Shown: positions 26,042 to 35,069 of the stretch, one piece after another
How the letters are laid out: each line of letters opens with the position of its first letter
Position numbering within the stretch: the first letter of the stretch is position 1
NCBI GenBank assembly: GCA_965226805.1
Contig: CBDDDW010000023.1
Coordinates: forward strand, 67,628-131,627
Source of the DNA: CBDDDW01 sp965226805
GTDB lineage: Bacteria > Chloroflexota > Dehalococcoidia > Lucifugimonadales > JAGWBF01
DNA length: 64,000 bases
Direction of reading: 5' to 3'
Translations under genes and position numbers: made by a program
Notes under the pieces: model-generated
Told to the model about the DNA's origin: nothing
Database searches by the model: none
What the model saw: the letters and a program-made list of their open reading frames with translations, nothing else

Positions 26042-26569
26042 TCACCACAAGCACCCTGAACCTTCCCTCCGCGCCTTCCGCTCCAAGTTCACCAAAGTGT
26101 CCCTGTGCTGACCATCTCGCGTCCAGGCATGCGCAAATCCTTCTCTGATCAGCTTCTCGTCTATACTCTCCCCATCCTCGGTATAGACATAGTATAACAA
26201 CCGATCACCGGGGTCTCGTAGCCTAGGTCCCGTCTCCACTCTAACAGCTGCACCGGCTAGCTCTCGGAGTCGGTTCGTAGCCTCGCTGAAACATCGTTCA
26301 CCTCTCTCAGGTGTATCAGCACCATAAAGCCGGACTCGCTGCCCCTGACCGGTGATAAATGTATCACCATCGACTATCCTGGATACCGAGGTGGCTGGGC
26401 AGTCCTCGCAGCAGAGTGTGGTATCACAGTACCGATTGGTAGATTTACCTATCCGAGTGGGCTCCGACTGAGCGCATCCAGCCCCAATCGTGGCTAGTAG
26501 GGCCATCAGACCCAGAATGAAGTACCAGCCGTGGCATGCCACAATGGGGTAATCGTTCGAAGGGTCCAC
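26042..26569 (-). CDS. Thermonuclease-domain lipoprotein
   Basis: A 175-residue secreted staphylococcal-nuclease-like protein. The GTG start at 26569 gives an N-terminal hydrophobic segment ending in ATIGAGC, a lipobox-like site. The SNase fold begins at SRIVDGDTFITGQGQRVRLY, with GADTPE (about residue 84) containing the usual calcium-binding Asp and active-site region. A CREGYAHAW-like segment (LIREGFAHAW) lies near the end. It probably degrades extracellular DNA. The extra cysteines (CDTTLCCEDCP) before the domain are unusual. It lies 10 bp upstream of the HlyIII gene. Confidence 0.82.
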   Translation of the reverse strand: MDPSNDYPIVACHGWYFILGLMALLATIGAGCAQSEPTRIGKSTNRYCDTTLCCEDCPATSVSRIVDGDTFITGQGQRVRLYGADTPERGERCFSEATNRLRELAGAAVRVETGPRLRDPGDRLLYYVYTEDGESIDEKLIREGFAHAWTRDGQHRDTLVNLERKARREGSGCLW

Positions 26570-26591
26570 TAGCGATCAATTTCCCGCGATC

Positions 26592-27506
26592 TCACAGTAT
26601 TTCCGGTACGATTCCAGCCTTGCTCAGGCGACGTTTGGCCTCTTCATAGGTGTCGTACGGCAGCGGGCCTTTTTGGGCAGCCCTTAGGTTGTCACGAAGG
26701 TGATCCGTGTTCAAGGTGCCCACAATAGTTGTATTCAAGTCTGGGTGCGTGAGCGTAAAGCGCAGGATGAACTCCATGAGTGTCATGCCACCAAGGAGGT
26801 CGTCCAATCCAGCTTGTCGCCACAGCACCCACGGCATTCCTTCTTGCTTTTCTTCTGATGGCGAGCCTTTCGCCACCCCTCCTCGGATCACAGTGCCTGC
26901 GCTGGCCTGAGCCGCATGGGTGATGGCCCCTTCGTGTTTTCGCTCCATCGCCGAATATGGTATTTGGAAGACGTCGAATACCCCCATCGCTATATGGTCT
27001 GACAAATCGGGCAACGTGGACGACATCCCAATGAATCGAATCTTTCCCTGCTGCTTCAGGTCGAGCAGCGTCGCTACGGAGTCGTTCTCTTCTAGCGTTT
27101 TCTTCGAGGGCCCGGCATGGAACTGGACGACATCTATATGGTCGGTTTTCATCCGGGCCAAGCTCTGGTGGACACCGGCCACGATGTTCTCCCGGGTGAA
27201 ACTGTGCGGGCCCCGCCCCGGGCCAGGTGGTGTCCAGCCTACCAGACAACCGCATTTGGTGGCCAGGAGATACTCAGAGCGCCTGTGCGAAATGAACCTT
27301 CCAATGAACTCCTCGCTCTGCCCGTAATCGATCGACGTGTCTATATAGTTGATGCCACTGTCGAGAACGGCGTTGAGGACTCTGTCCGCTTGCTCAGGTG
27401 TGATTTCGCGGCCTCGTGGAGGACCGCGGAGTTCCATGGCGCCAAAGCCCAACGCTGTGGCCTTCAATCCAGTACGGCCTAGCTCCCGGGTTGCGAGCGT
27501 GGTCAT
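26592..27506 (-). CDS. Aldo/keto reductase family protein
   Basis: A 304-residue NADPH-dependent aldo/keto reductase-family TIM barrel. It begins TRELGRTGLKATALGFGAMEL; the active-site Asp and Tyr lie in YIDTSIDYGQSEEFIG (about 54-60), the Lys in LLATKCG, and QFHAG holds the usual His. NTTIVGTLNTDHL is the C-terminal cofactor-binding region. The ATG follows GAGGAGGCGAAATC. It is the last gene before the tRNA-half boundary of the putative island. Substrate unknown. Confidence 0.88.
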   Translation of the reverse strand: MTTLATRELGRTGLKATALGFGAMELRGPPRGREITPEQADRVLNAVLDSGINYIDTSIDYGQSEEFIGRFISHRRSEYLLATKCGCLVGWTPPGPGRGPHSFTRENIVAGVHQSLARMKTDHIDVVQFHAGPSKKTLEENDSVATLLDLKQQGKIRFIGMSSTLPDLSDHIAMGVFDVFQIPYSAMERKHEGAITHAAQASAGTVIRGGVAKGSPSEEKQEGMPWVLWRQAGLDDLLGGMTLMEFILRFTLTHPDLNTTIVGTLNTDHLRDNLRAAQKGPLPYDTYEEAKRRLSKAGIVPEIL

Positions 27507-27672
27507 GATTTCGCCTCCTCAACGTTAGTCGATCGGTCATGAATCTCCGTGAAAGATGTCGACTCCCAGTGTACCGACTTGAGAGTAATGTTGCCAAATG
27601 TTTCCATTTCTCCATCTATCAAGGGCGAGGCCTTCCACGAAACCCGAATTTCAGATACAATTCGAGGTCCGG

Positions 27673-27710
27673 GCCGGCGTAGCTCAGTGGTAGAGCAGCG
27701 GTTTCGTAAA
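27673..27710 (+). tRNA. 5' half of tRNA-Thr(CGU), boundary copy 1
   Basis: A 38-nt segment equal to nucleotides 1-39 (standard numbering) of a tRNA-Thr. It has the acceptor strand GCCGGCG, the D arm GCTC/GAGC, the 5' anticodon stem GCGGT and the loop with anticodon CGT. It ends at the first base of the 3' anticodon stem and the sequence then becomes unrelated, so no tRNA can form. A TACAAT -10 element at 27656-27661 is placed as in a genuine tRNA promoter, suggesting that this is the original chromosomal 5' end. An identical copy in the same orientation lies at 54782. Confidence 0.85.
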
Positions 27711-27932
27711 TAATTTACCTAATCTAGCAACGTGTTTTTTCGTGCCGGTCGTGCTTGAGATACAGAGGCACGTCACGGTGATGCGCACCGGAGTAGGCGG
27801 GGTCTCCCGTCGCGCGCCCAGCGCAGGGACCCAGAGAGTGTGGATTATCCACTTGGGTTCCGCTGTCGTACCGGTCGGCCTCAAGCCTGGCGTCGCGTTG
27901 GGCGTAAGGGGCGAGGGAAAGGAAGAGGAACG

Positions 27933-29363
27933 ATGCTGGACCTGATGCTGCGAGGCGGACACGTGGTAACTCCCCAGAGAGTGGCAGAGCTGGACGTCGC
28001 TATTCAGGGCGAGCATATTGTAGCTGTGACCGAACCGGGCGTCCTGGGTGCGGAGGCAGCCAGGACGATAGATGCCTCGGGACAAGTCGTCGTCCCGGGA
28101 GGCATAGAGCCCCACGCTCATGTGGCCACACCGGTTCCTCAGCTATGGACGGGGCGACCGGGAGTGGAAACCCAGTCTCCAGAAGCGGCCAGCCGCGCCG
28201 CGGCCTTTGGCGGGACTACAACGCTCATAGATTTTGCGCGGCCGCTAGACGGCGCCACTCCCCTCGAGGCGGTGGAGCAAAGAGTCCAGCGTTTCGCAGG
28301 CCACTGCTACATAGACTTCGCCTTTCACTGCGTCTTCAACGGCGTGAGTCCGCCGGAGCACATTGCCCAGATAAGGGAGCTCATCTCTTCCGGGGTGCCT
28401 TCCATGAAGGTGTGGACCATCACCCGCCCAGGTGAACCGCCCAATCCGGCAACCGATGACGGCCACATGTGGGCAGTCATGGACCAGGTGGCCCAGCATA
28501 ACGGAATTATAGCCGTACACGGGGAAGACGAGGAGATCGTCGACTTCATGAGCGAGGACCTGAAGCGAAAGGGCGAGGACCAGGCATACAACGTTCACCT
28601 GGCCCACAACAACCTTTCCGAGGACATCTCCTTCCACAAGACTGTTCGCTTGGCCCAGCGGACCGGCGCCGCGGTCTACTTCGTCCATGTCACCGCGAGG
28701 GAAGGAGTTGACGCCATCGTTAACGGTCGTGCCCAGAGATTGCCTATCTACGGTGAGGTATTGCACAACGCCCTCTGCTTTACATCCGAGGACTACATGA
28801 GTCCCGAAGGAAGTGCGTACCATACCTACCCGAGTCTCAAGTTCTCCGAAGACAAGGAAGCTCTGTGGGAGGGGTTCACCGGCGGGGCTATATCCACCCT
28901 TGCCACGGACGAGTACACCACGTATAAAGCTCACAAGCTCGCTGGGAAGACAATAGACAATGTGCATGGCGGACACAACGGCATCGAGACCCGGCTTATG
29001 ATCGCGTACTCTGAGGGCGTGGCTAAGGGACGGATCTCACTACAGCGATTCGTCGAACTGACCTCCACCAACGCGGCCAAAATTCTCGGCATGTACCCAC
29101 GGAAAGGCGCCATCTCCGTGGGCAGCGACGCCGATATCGCCATTATCGATCCGAACGCGCACAAGACCATCGCCCTGTCGGACCTGCACGCGGACTCTGA
29201 CTACAGTATCTGGGAGGGATGGGAAGTCAGCGGATGGCCCGTCACCACCATCCTGCGGGGCTCTGTCATCGTGGAGAAGGGCAAGCTGCTGGGCAATCCC
29301 CAATACGGGCAGTTCCTTAGGCGCAAGATAGCGTCGGATGTGCTGTCCAGGCCAGCCTGCTGA
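27933..29363 (+). CDS. Dihydropyrimidinase/hydantoinase-like cyclic amidohydrolase
   Basis: A 476-residue metal-dependent amidohydrolase that opens cyclic amides such as hydantoins or dihydropyrimidines. It starts MLDLMLRGGHVVTPQ after GGAAGAGGAACG. The metal site reads PGGIEPHAHV (usually DPHxH), the bridging carboxylated lysine is in VPSMKVW, and the other histidines are in AVHGED and YFVHVTA. The usual Asp-His-x-P motif is TDEYTTYK. The Glu in place of the first Asp and the loss of DHxP mark it as a divergent subfamily. It is the first gene inside the tRNA-half-bounded region. Confidence 0.87.
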   Translation: MLDLMLRGGHVVTPQRVAELDVAIQGEHIVAVTEPGVLGAEAARTIDASGQVVVPGGIEPHAHVATPVPQLWTGRPGVETQSPEAASRAAAFGGTTTLIDFARPLDGATPLEAVEQRVQRFAGHCYIDFAFHCVFNGVSPPEHIAQIRELISSGVPSMKVWTITRPGEPPNPATDDGHMWAVMDQVAQHNGIIAVHGEDEEIVDFMSEDLKRKGEDQAYNVHLAHNNLSEDISFHKTVRLAQRTGAAVYFVHVTAREGVDAIVNGRAQRLPIYGEVLHNALCFTSEDYMSPEGSAYHTYPSLKFSEDKEALWEGFTGGAISTLATDEYTTYKAHKLAGKTIDNVHGGHNGIETRLMIAYSEGVAKGRISLQRFVELTSTNAAKILGMYPRKGAISVGSDADIAIIDPNAHKTIALSDLHADSDYSIWEGWEVSGWPVTTILRGSVIVEKGKLLGNPQYGQFLRRKIASDVLSRPAC

Positions 29364-29438
29364 GACCTCGACGAATCTTCTTCCGTTTCCACGAGAGTCC
29401 CTGATAGGATGAGCCACCGAGTAGGAAGGGACTCGGGT

Positions 29439-29783
29439 TCACGGTTTGCCCGGCAGCGGTATCACAAGATATACTCGCTCGTCACTACCTACGCCCAGCG
29501 ACGTGTGTCCGCGGCCCGTGCTATCCTCGGCCACTAACACATCTCCGGCCACCTGATGCTCCTTGCTACCGTCGGCGGTTTCGTAAACGATCTCTCCAGC
29601 CAACTGGACGACGCATAGGCGACTCGGAGCATTGTGAAAGTCAGAATAGGAGCCAGCCGGCTTGCTACTCACCTTGATTTGGCCATCGCCGACACCCGCT
29701 AGCATTTCTGCCAGTTGATCCAGGCCCAGGTTCTCAAAATGGGACTCGCCGTCCTCACCGGAAAATAGTCGTACGATCTGCAC
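29439..29783 (-). CDS. Small cupin-domain protein
   Basis: A 114-residue single-domain cupin. The barrel runs from about residue 40, with YSDFHNAPSRLCVVQLAGEI as the first cupin motif and GDVLVAEDSTGRGHTSLG as the second. Two histidines could bind a metal, though the motif 1 HxH pair is reduced. The ATG follows AAGGAGGAAACCTGTGCAG. It is similar to small cupins that act near amidohydrolases. Convergent with the hydantoinase gene; function unknown. Confidence 0.72.
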   Translation of the reverse strand: MQIVRLFSGEDGESHFENLGLDQLAEMLAGVGDGQIKVSSKPAGSYSDFHNAPSRLCVVQLAGEIVYETADGSKEHQVAGDVLVAEDSTGRGHTSLGVGSDERVYLVIPLPGKP

Positions 29784-30107
29784 AGGTTTCCTCCTTGATG
29801 CACAGGGAATTTCGAACGGTGCCGGAACGAGGGCGCCCGCAGGTACAGCCGCCCAGGTACCTGGGCTAAAGAATTGAGCGTCAGCGGGCGTTCATCCCGA
29901 TGATATCACGGCCAGACAAGGGCCACTAACCGAATATGGGGCCGGCCCTTTTGAGAAGCCAGTTGACAGGCATCAAAATCAGTATTATCGTAATCTTCTG
30001 TAGTGGGCCCCATTTGTTGGTACAACAGGTTCCCAAATGCTACGTGATTAATTGAGGCGATTGGTTTTCGTAATTACCGATGGAACATCATGTGAAGGAG
30101 GCGTGGA
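29784..30107. promoter_or_regulatory. Intergenic region with promoter for the DUF1800 operon
   Basis: A 324-bp region between divergent genes. It contains plus-strand TTGACA (29963-29968), a 17-bp spacer and TATCGT (29986-29991), giving a leader of about 110 nt before the DUF1800 start. No further gene or repeat is apparent in it. Confidence 0.5.
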
Positions 30108-31526
30108 TTGGCCAACGATGAGATTGCTCTGATGGCACATCTTTTGCGCCGAGCCGGGTTCGGGGCTGCTCGCGATGAGTTGGAAGCGTACGTTGAGAAG
30201 GGTTATGAGGCGACGGTGGAAGAGCTCCTATACCCGGAAAACCAGCCCGACATCGAACTGGACCTTATGGAGAGGTACCTCCCCGAGTACGAAGAGTTGG
30301 CAGGTGCGGACTCGAACCAGCAAAATTGGATGTTCCGAATGATCAACACCAGGCGACCGCTTCAGGAGAAGATAGCTCTCTTCTGGTCCGGGGTCCTGTG
30401 TACAGGGGCATCAAAGGTTGACCACTTCAGGATGTTGACGTTCTATTTGGATTTGTTCCGCCAGCAAGGTCTGGGTAACTTCAGGGAACTCTTGGTAGAA
30501 TTGTCCAAGCATCCCGCCATGGTCTTTTACCTGGACAATTGCGAAAACCACAAGGGCTCCATCAATGAGAACTACGGTAGGGAACTGCTTGAGCTGTTTT
30601 CCCTGGGTGTCGGCATGGACGGCCACCTGAACTACTCGGAGGATGACGTAAAAGCCGCTTCTCTTGCGTTTACGGGTTGGAACATTGAGCCGACTTTGCC
30701 AGTATTCCCCTTCGGCCGGTTCCTATGGGAATTCCGCTATGACGACACGGACCACGACGACAGTGAGCGGACCTTCCTGGGCGAAACGGGACGTTGGAAC
30801 GGTGAGGGCATCATCGACAGCATCGTCCGCCAGCCCGCTACAGCAAGGTTCATCTCGCGCCATCTGTATACCTTCTTCGTGGCCGACGAGCCTCAGGTAC
30901 CCGCATGGAAGGATTCCGAGCCCCGGGATGTGGAGGCGATAAGGACGCTGGAGAAGGCGTTCACCGACAACAACTACGAAATCAGGGCCGTACTTAGGAC
31001 TCTGTTCAACTCAGACTTCTTCAAAAACGCCCGATTCGCCAAGATAAAGAGCCCGGTAGAGGTAGTGGTTGGCACTATGAGGCTGGTGAGGGACCACACA
31101 GAGGTGAGGCCCGGCCTCCACGCCATCGCTATGGAGCCTGGCTACATGGGGCAAGAGCTGCTGAACCCACCCACCGTTGAGGGTTGGCACACAGGCAGCG
31201 AGTGGATAGACAGCGGGACTCTGGTGGAGCGTGTCAATTTCGTTGCGGACCAAGTGGGAAACCTGGATTTGCCTGGCGTCAAGCTGATCGTAGACCGGAT
31301 GACCGTGGGAATCTCTATGATGTCGCCTGAAGAGTTCACGGAAGGTTGCCTTGACCTGATCGGGCCGTTGGAGGTTACTGATAAGACCCGCGCTTCATTA
31401 ATCGACTACGCTGGGGGCGCCGGAGAGCTACGTAGGGGCACCGAAGAAGAGCGGATCCGGTTTGCTCAGAAGGTCGCCGAGATGCTGCAGTTGATAGTGG
31501 CTACCGCGGAGTACCAGTACGCGTAA
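30108..31526 (+). CDS. DUF1800 family protein
   Basis: A 472-residue protein of the DUF1800 family (PF08811). Family segments are LLRRAGFGAARDELEAYVEKGY at the N-terminus, QEKIALFWSGVLCTGASKV (about 85), NENYGRELLELFSLGVG (about 150), DVKAASLAFTGW and LYTFFVADEP; the C-terminus has MGQELLNPPTVEGWHTG. The start is TTG 30108 behind AAGGAGGCGTGGA. Most relatives have an N-terminal export signal; this one has none. The family almost always pairs with DUF1501, as here, but no biochemical function is established. Confidence 0.87.
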   Translation: MANDEIALMAHLLRRAGFGAARDELEAYVEKGYEATVEELLYPENQPDIELDLMERYLPEYEELAGADSNQQNWMFRMINTRRPLQEKIALFWSGVLCTGASKVDHFRMLTFYLDLFRQQGLGNFRELLVELSKHPAMVFYLDNCENHKGSINENYGRELLELFSLGVGMDGHLNYSEDDVKAASLAFTGWNIEPTLPVFPFGRFLWEFRYDDTDHDDSERTFLGETGRWNGEGIIDSIVRQPATARFISRHLYTFFVADEPQVPAWKDSEPRDVEAIRTLEKAFTDNNYEIRAVLRTLFNSDFFKNARFAKIKSPVEVVVGTMRLVRDHTEVRPGLHAIAMEPGYMGQELLNPPTVEGWHTGSEWIDSGTLVERVNFVADQVGNLDLPGVKLIVDRMTVGISMMSPEEFTEGCLDLIGPLEVTDKTRASLIDYAGGAGELRRGTEEERIRFAQKVAEMLQLIVATAEYQYA

Positions 31527-31544
31527 TTGCGAAGGGAGAGTTCG

Positions 31545-32687
31545 TTGATAGCACCGAGTCAGAAGGAGCGCGTCTTAGTAGTCTTGTCGTTGTCGGGTGG
31601 CAACGATTTCCTTAATACCATGATTCCTTTTACGAATCCCCTGTATCACGATTACAGGCCCACCCTCGGGATCCCTGCCGACCAGGTGCTGCCTTTAAAT
31701 GACGATCTTGGATGGAATCCCAACGTGCCGGAACTCAAGAGCATTTACGACGAAGGCAAGGTAGCAGCGATATTGGGCGTAGGCTACCCCAACCCAAGCC
31801 GCTCCCATTTTCGCTCTATGGACATCTGGCACACCTGTGAGCCCGATAAGGTAGGCACCGAGGGCTGGCTGGGCCGGGCCATTCGCGAGTTGGATCCTCA
31901 GACCGAGAACGTGTTGACGGGTGTTAACTTCGGTCGTGGCCTACCGCGGGCCCTGATGACCCCCGGCGTACCCGTGGCTTCCGTCGGCAACCTAGAGACC
32001 TACGGCGTTTTGACCGGGATTGCGGATGAAAACCAACGGGCCCAGGCTTTGGATGTGTTCGCCCGCATGTATTCTCCCGCGCTGGGAGCGGGCCCGGTTA
32101 TGGACTATATATGGGAGACCGGGCGCTCTGCTTTGAAGGGCGCTGACATCCTGCAGACGGCCCCTGCCAAGTACTCCTCCACGGTGGAATACGGTAACAA
32201 CGCCATCGCCCGGGGAATGAAAGCGGTAGCTCAGGTGCACCTGGCCGACTTGGGTACGAGAATTCTCTACACCACGGCGCCTTCAAACTCCTTTGATACC
32301 CACGCATCTCAGGCGGGAAACCATGCCCGGCTGCTGCGAGAGGTGTCGACCTCTGTGGCCGACTTCTTCCAGGACATGCGGGACCACAACAGGGGCGAGG
32401 AGTTGTTGGTGCTCCTGTTCAGCGAGTTCGGCCGTCGAGCGCGGGACAACGGCGGCGGCACTGACCACGGCACCGGCGGAGTCTGTTGGATCATCGGCGA
32501 CCACGTGAAGGGAGGCCTCTACGGGGAGTATCCGTCCCTGAAACAGGAGGACCTGGAAGACGGCGGAGACCTGTTACACAACGTTGATTTCCGCAGCGTC
32601 TACTCCACAATTCTGGAGCAGTGGCTCGGCCTGGATTCGAAACCTCTAGTAGGTGGGTCCTTCGAACAGCTTGGTTTTCTGAACTGA
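31545..32687 (+). CDS. DUF1501 family protein
   Basis: A 380-residue protein of the DUF1501 family (PF07394), distantly related to the alkaline phosphatase/sulfatase fold. It starts at TTG 31545 (GGGAGAG upstream), 19 bp after the DUF1800 stop. Motifs are VLVVLSLSGGNDFLNTMIPF, NPSRSHFRSMDIWHT (about 85), SFDTHASQ (about 250) and LFSEFGRRARDNGGGTDHGT, the last with likely metal ligands. It lacks the twin-arginine signal usual in this family. It forms a pair with DUF1800; joint function unknown. Confidence 0.87.
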   Translation: MIAPSQKERVLVVLSLSGGNDFLNTMIPFTNPLYHDYRPTLGIPADQVLPLNDDLGWNPNVPELKSIYDEGKVAAILGVGYPNPSRSHFRSMDIWHTCEPDKVGTEGWLGRAIRELDPQTENVLTGVNFGRGLPRALMTPGVPVASVGNLETYGVLTGIADENQRAQALDVFARMYSPALGAGPVMDYIWETGRSALKGADILQTAPAKYSSTVEYGNNAIARGMKAVAQVHLADLGTRILYTTAPSNSFDTHASQAGNHARLLREVSTSVADFFQDMRDHNRGEELLVLLFSEFGRRARDNGGGTDHGTGGVCWIIGDHVKGGLYGEYPSLKQEDLEDGGDLLHNVDFRSVYSTILEQWLGLDSKPLVGGSFEQLGFLN

Positions 32688-32782
32688 GCGGTGCGAACGG
32701 CACACCAGGACAAGAGCGGATTAGAGGTTTCCTTTGCGAATCACCGATCATTTCCTATCTCAATTAAGAGGCTTAGGCGACT

Positions 32783-33769
32783 ATGAGTAGTGTATTCTTC
32801 GGTATAACGACCCGGGCATTCCACTACAGCCACACGATCGGCAGGATCGAGTTCGGCGGAGCGGGTTTCAGGTCCGTAATGGACCTGGCTCTGGGCGCTA
32901 ACGGGGTGAATTACGTGGTCAACCGCTCGTGGGAGTACAGGCCCGACGGTGTGCGAGTCACCATGTTCACCCTTGAGGAGGAGCTCGTGGGCGAATTCTC
33001 CCGTTGTGGCGATCGGGACGGTGAGATGATTTGGCCCTCTTCCATCTCCCTCGACAGTGAGCAGAACGTATACGTCTCAGACGACTGGCTCAATCGGATC
33101 TCCATATTTGACAAGGACGGGACATTCCTGGACAAGTGGGGAGTGCCGGGGTCCGATGATGGTCAAATCAAGAAACCCTCTGCCATCAGGTTCGACAAAG
33201 ATGACAACCTGTACATGGTGGATAGTGGCAACAACCGGGTCCAAAAATTCACCAAGGATGGCAAGTTTCTGGCTAAGTGGGGCGAAGCAGGTACCGGGCC
33301 GGGTCAGTTCAACCTCCCATGGGGTTTGACGATCGACAACAACGGCGATCTGTACGTAGCCGACTGGCGAAACGACCGTATACAGAAGTTCAGTCCCGAC
33401 GGCGGGTTCCTGGCCGAGTTCGGCTCATCCGGGAGCGGACTGGGCCAGTTCAACCGGCCCACTGGGATGGCGGTTGACAAAGATGGCGATATCTACGTAG
33501 CTGACTGGCTAAACAACAGGGTCCAGGTTCTGACCGCCGACGGCAGATACGTTACTACCTTCGAGGGTGACGCCACGATGTCCAAGTGGGGGCAGGACAA
33601 GCTGGACTCAAACGTGGATATGATAAGACAGCGTAAGTTTGTACGGGACTTCACCGCCGAAAGGGTCTTCTGGCGACCTAAGGGAGTGGCGATAGACGAC
33701 AAGGGTAGGATCGTAATCATCGACTCCAATAGGGGACGTCTCCAGGTATATCAGAAAGAGGACTACTAG
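32783..33769 (+). CDS. NHL-repeat beta-propeller protein
   Basis: A 328-residue protein made of about six NHL-type blades. Clear repeat units are NVYVSDDWLNRISIFDKDG, NLYMVDSGNNRVQKFTKDG, DLYVADWRNDRIQKFSPDG and DIYVADWLNNRVQVLTADG, each followed by a GxGxFxxPxG linker. No signal peptide or membrane segment is visible, so it is probably cytoplasmic. NHL propellers serve as binding platforms. It lies 95 bp downstream of the DUF1501 gene on the same strand and may complete a three-gene unit. Confidence 0.88.
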   Translation: MSSVFFGITTRAFHYSHTIGRIEFGGAGFRSVMDLALGANGVNYVVNRSWEYRPDGVRVTMFTLEEELVGEFSRCGDRDGEMIWPSSISLDSEQNVYVSDDWLNRISIFDKDGTFLDKWGVPGSDDGQIKKPSAIRFDKDDNLYMVDSGNNRVQKFTKDGKFLAKWGEAGTGPGQFNLPWGLTIDNNGDLYVADWRNDRIQKFSPDGGFLAEFGSSGSGLGQFNRPTGMAVDKDGDIYVADWLNNRVQVLTADGRYVTTFEGDATMSKWGQDKLDSNVDMIRQRKFVRDFTAERVFWRPKGVAIDDKGRIVIIDSNRGRLQVYQKEDY

Positions 33770-33805
33770 GAGGGGGTTCCGCTGTGCCCTCCTGTTCCTA
33801 ACCCG

Positions 33806-34675
33806 TTAACCTATCTGGTCCAGAACGCTTCGGGAAAGCATCATCTTTACGGGGCTGATGGGCCTAAACGTCCGGCAGACACGTATATCCCCGGCCAGGC
33901 TCAGCAAGGCATAGGCATCGTAGGGCTTCATGCCCTTTTCTCGCACAAGAAAGTCCACCATATCACTCACTGCCTGTCTCATAGCCTGGGTCAGCTCCTC
34001 CCCAGAGGAAATCGTAATAAAATGGTCGGACGTCAACGCCCTTGGTCCCCTCAGGTTCCGGTTCTTCTCCACAGTCACCCGGATGTGCATCTCGCTCTCA
34101 GCCTCCGCCCCGGTTCCCGCAACGGCGCCATCGCCCACCACCGCGTGGCAGTCGCCTAGGCACAGCAAAGCCCCCTCAACAAATACCGGCAGGTAGACAA
34201 TGGTCCCTTCCACAAGCTCCTTGATGTCCAAGTCGCCGCCACAAGCGCTCGCGTGGGCGGCGCAAGGTTGGACGTGCGTGGGGGTAGTGGCTATGATGCC
34301 CACAGAGGGCCTAAGGGGAATTTTGATCCCCCCGGGAAAGAGAAGATTATCTCCGTCGATAGGGAGTACTTCGGCATGGTGCTCAGGAAATTCTTCTCTT
34401 AGAAAACCCGGCCCGACCAGGTGTACACCCTCCTTAATCGGTCTGATCCGTATCAAATCTATCTTGAGGGCGTCTCCCGGCGAAGCTCCTTCCACGTATA
34501 TGGGCCCAGTGGTCGGTCCCTGGACGGTCCTCGCGTCGATCGACTTGGTGTCTCGGAGACCAAAGAAGGCATCCATCGCTTCCACCATGATCTCCTCTCC
34601 CGAGACAATAGTCACAGCGGGAGTTGCATTTGGGTCCAGACTATATACGTGTTGATCCTTTGTAAGGCGTTTCAT
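33806..34675 (-). CDS. Acetamidase/formamidase family protein
   Basis: A 289-residue protein of the FmdA/AmdA family (PF03069), which hydrolyses formamide or short amides to the acid and ammonia. GPIYVEGASPGDALKIDL (about 58), SVGIIATTP, HASACGGDLDIKELVEG (about 140) and GDCHAVVGDGAVAGTGAE (about 172) are the family core. VCRTFRPISPVKMML closes the protein. Length fits the short-form family. Transcribed against its neighbours. Together with the hydantoinase it suggests amide nitrogen use. Confidence 0.9.
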   Translation of the reverse strand: MKRLTKDQHVYSLDPNATPAVTIVSGEEIMVEAMDAFFGLRDTKSIDARTVQGPTTGPIYVEGASPGDALKIDLIRIRPIKEGVHLVGPGFLREEFPEHHAEVLPIDGDNLLFPGGIKIPLRPSVGIIATTPTHVQPCAAHASACGGDLDIKELVEGTIVYLPVFVEGALLCLGDCHAVVGDGAVAGTGAEAESEMHIRVTVEKNRNLRGPRALTSDHFITISSGEELTQAMRQAVSDMVDFLVREKGMKPYDAYALLSLAGDIRVCRTFRPISPVKMMLSRSVLDQIG

Positions 34676-34960
34676 CGTACTCGTTGTACTCCTTTTTGGA
34701 TGATAGGCATCCTAAATTCTCCGCCCTGGAAATCACGCGTTCGCAATAGTATTATTCATCCCCTTTGCTGTCAACTCAGGTGGAACTTTTCGAAACGGTG
34801 CTGCGAGGTCATGATGAGGTTCCCAGCCGTTCCGTCAATCCACGTCGCGGACTCCCGGGGCCTTATCGCTCAGTGGAGATCCAGTATGAGCTCGTTCAGA
34901 TAGATCCCATACACTCGAACGAGGTGTGTGAGGTCTGCCGGGCGAGTACAAGACAATGAG

Positions 34961-34990
34961 TTGACAGCATCAGATTAATTCTGTTAAATT
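34961..34990 (+). promoter_or_regulatory. Promoter of the ABC transporter operon
   Basis: Plus-strand consensus TTGACA (34961-34966), 18-bp spacer and TAAATT (34985-34990), about 75 nt before the substrate-binding protein start. The rest of the 394-bp intergenic region (34676-35069) shows no gene. Confidence 0.6.
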
Positions 34991-35069
34991 ACAAGCCGTT
35001 GTGTGGAGGATGTGAGGGTGAGGCTCTTTGCTCAGTGGACACAGTTTAGTGTAACGGAGGGTTGTTTAG

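Noticed and set aside
34421..34959. A rightward open frame upstream of the ABC transporter genes
   Set aside because: It overlaps the formamidase gene in antisense and has no family similarity or ribosome site.
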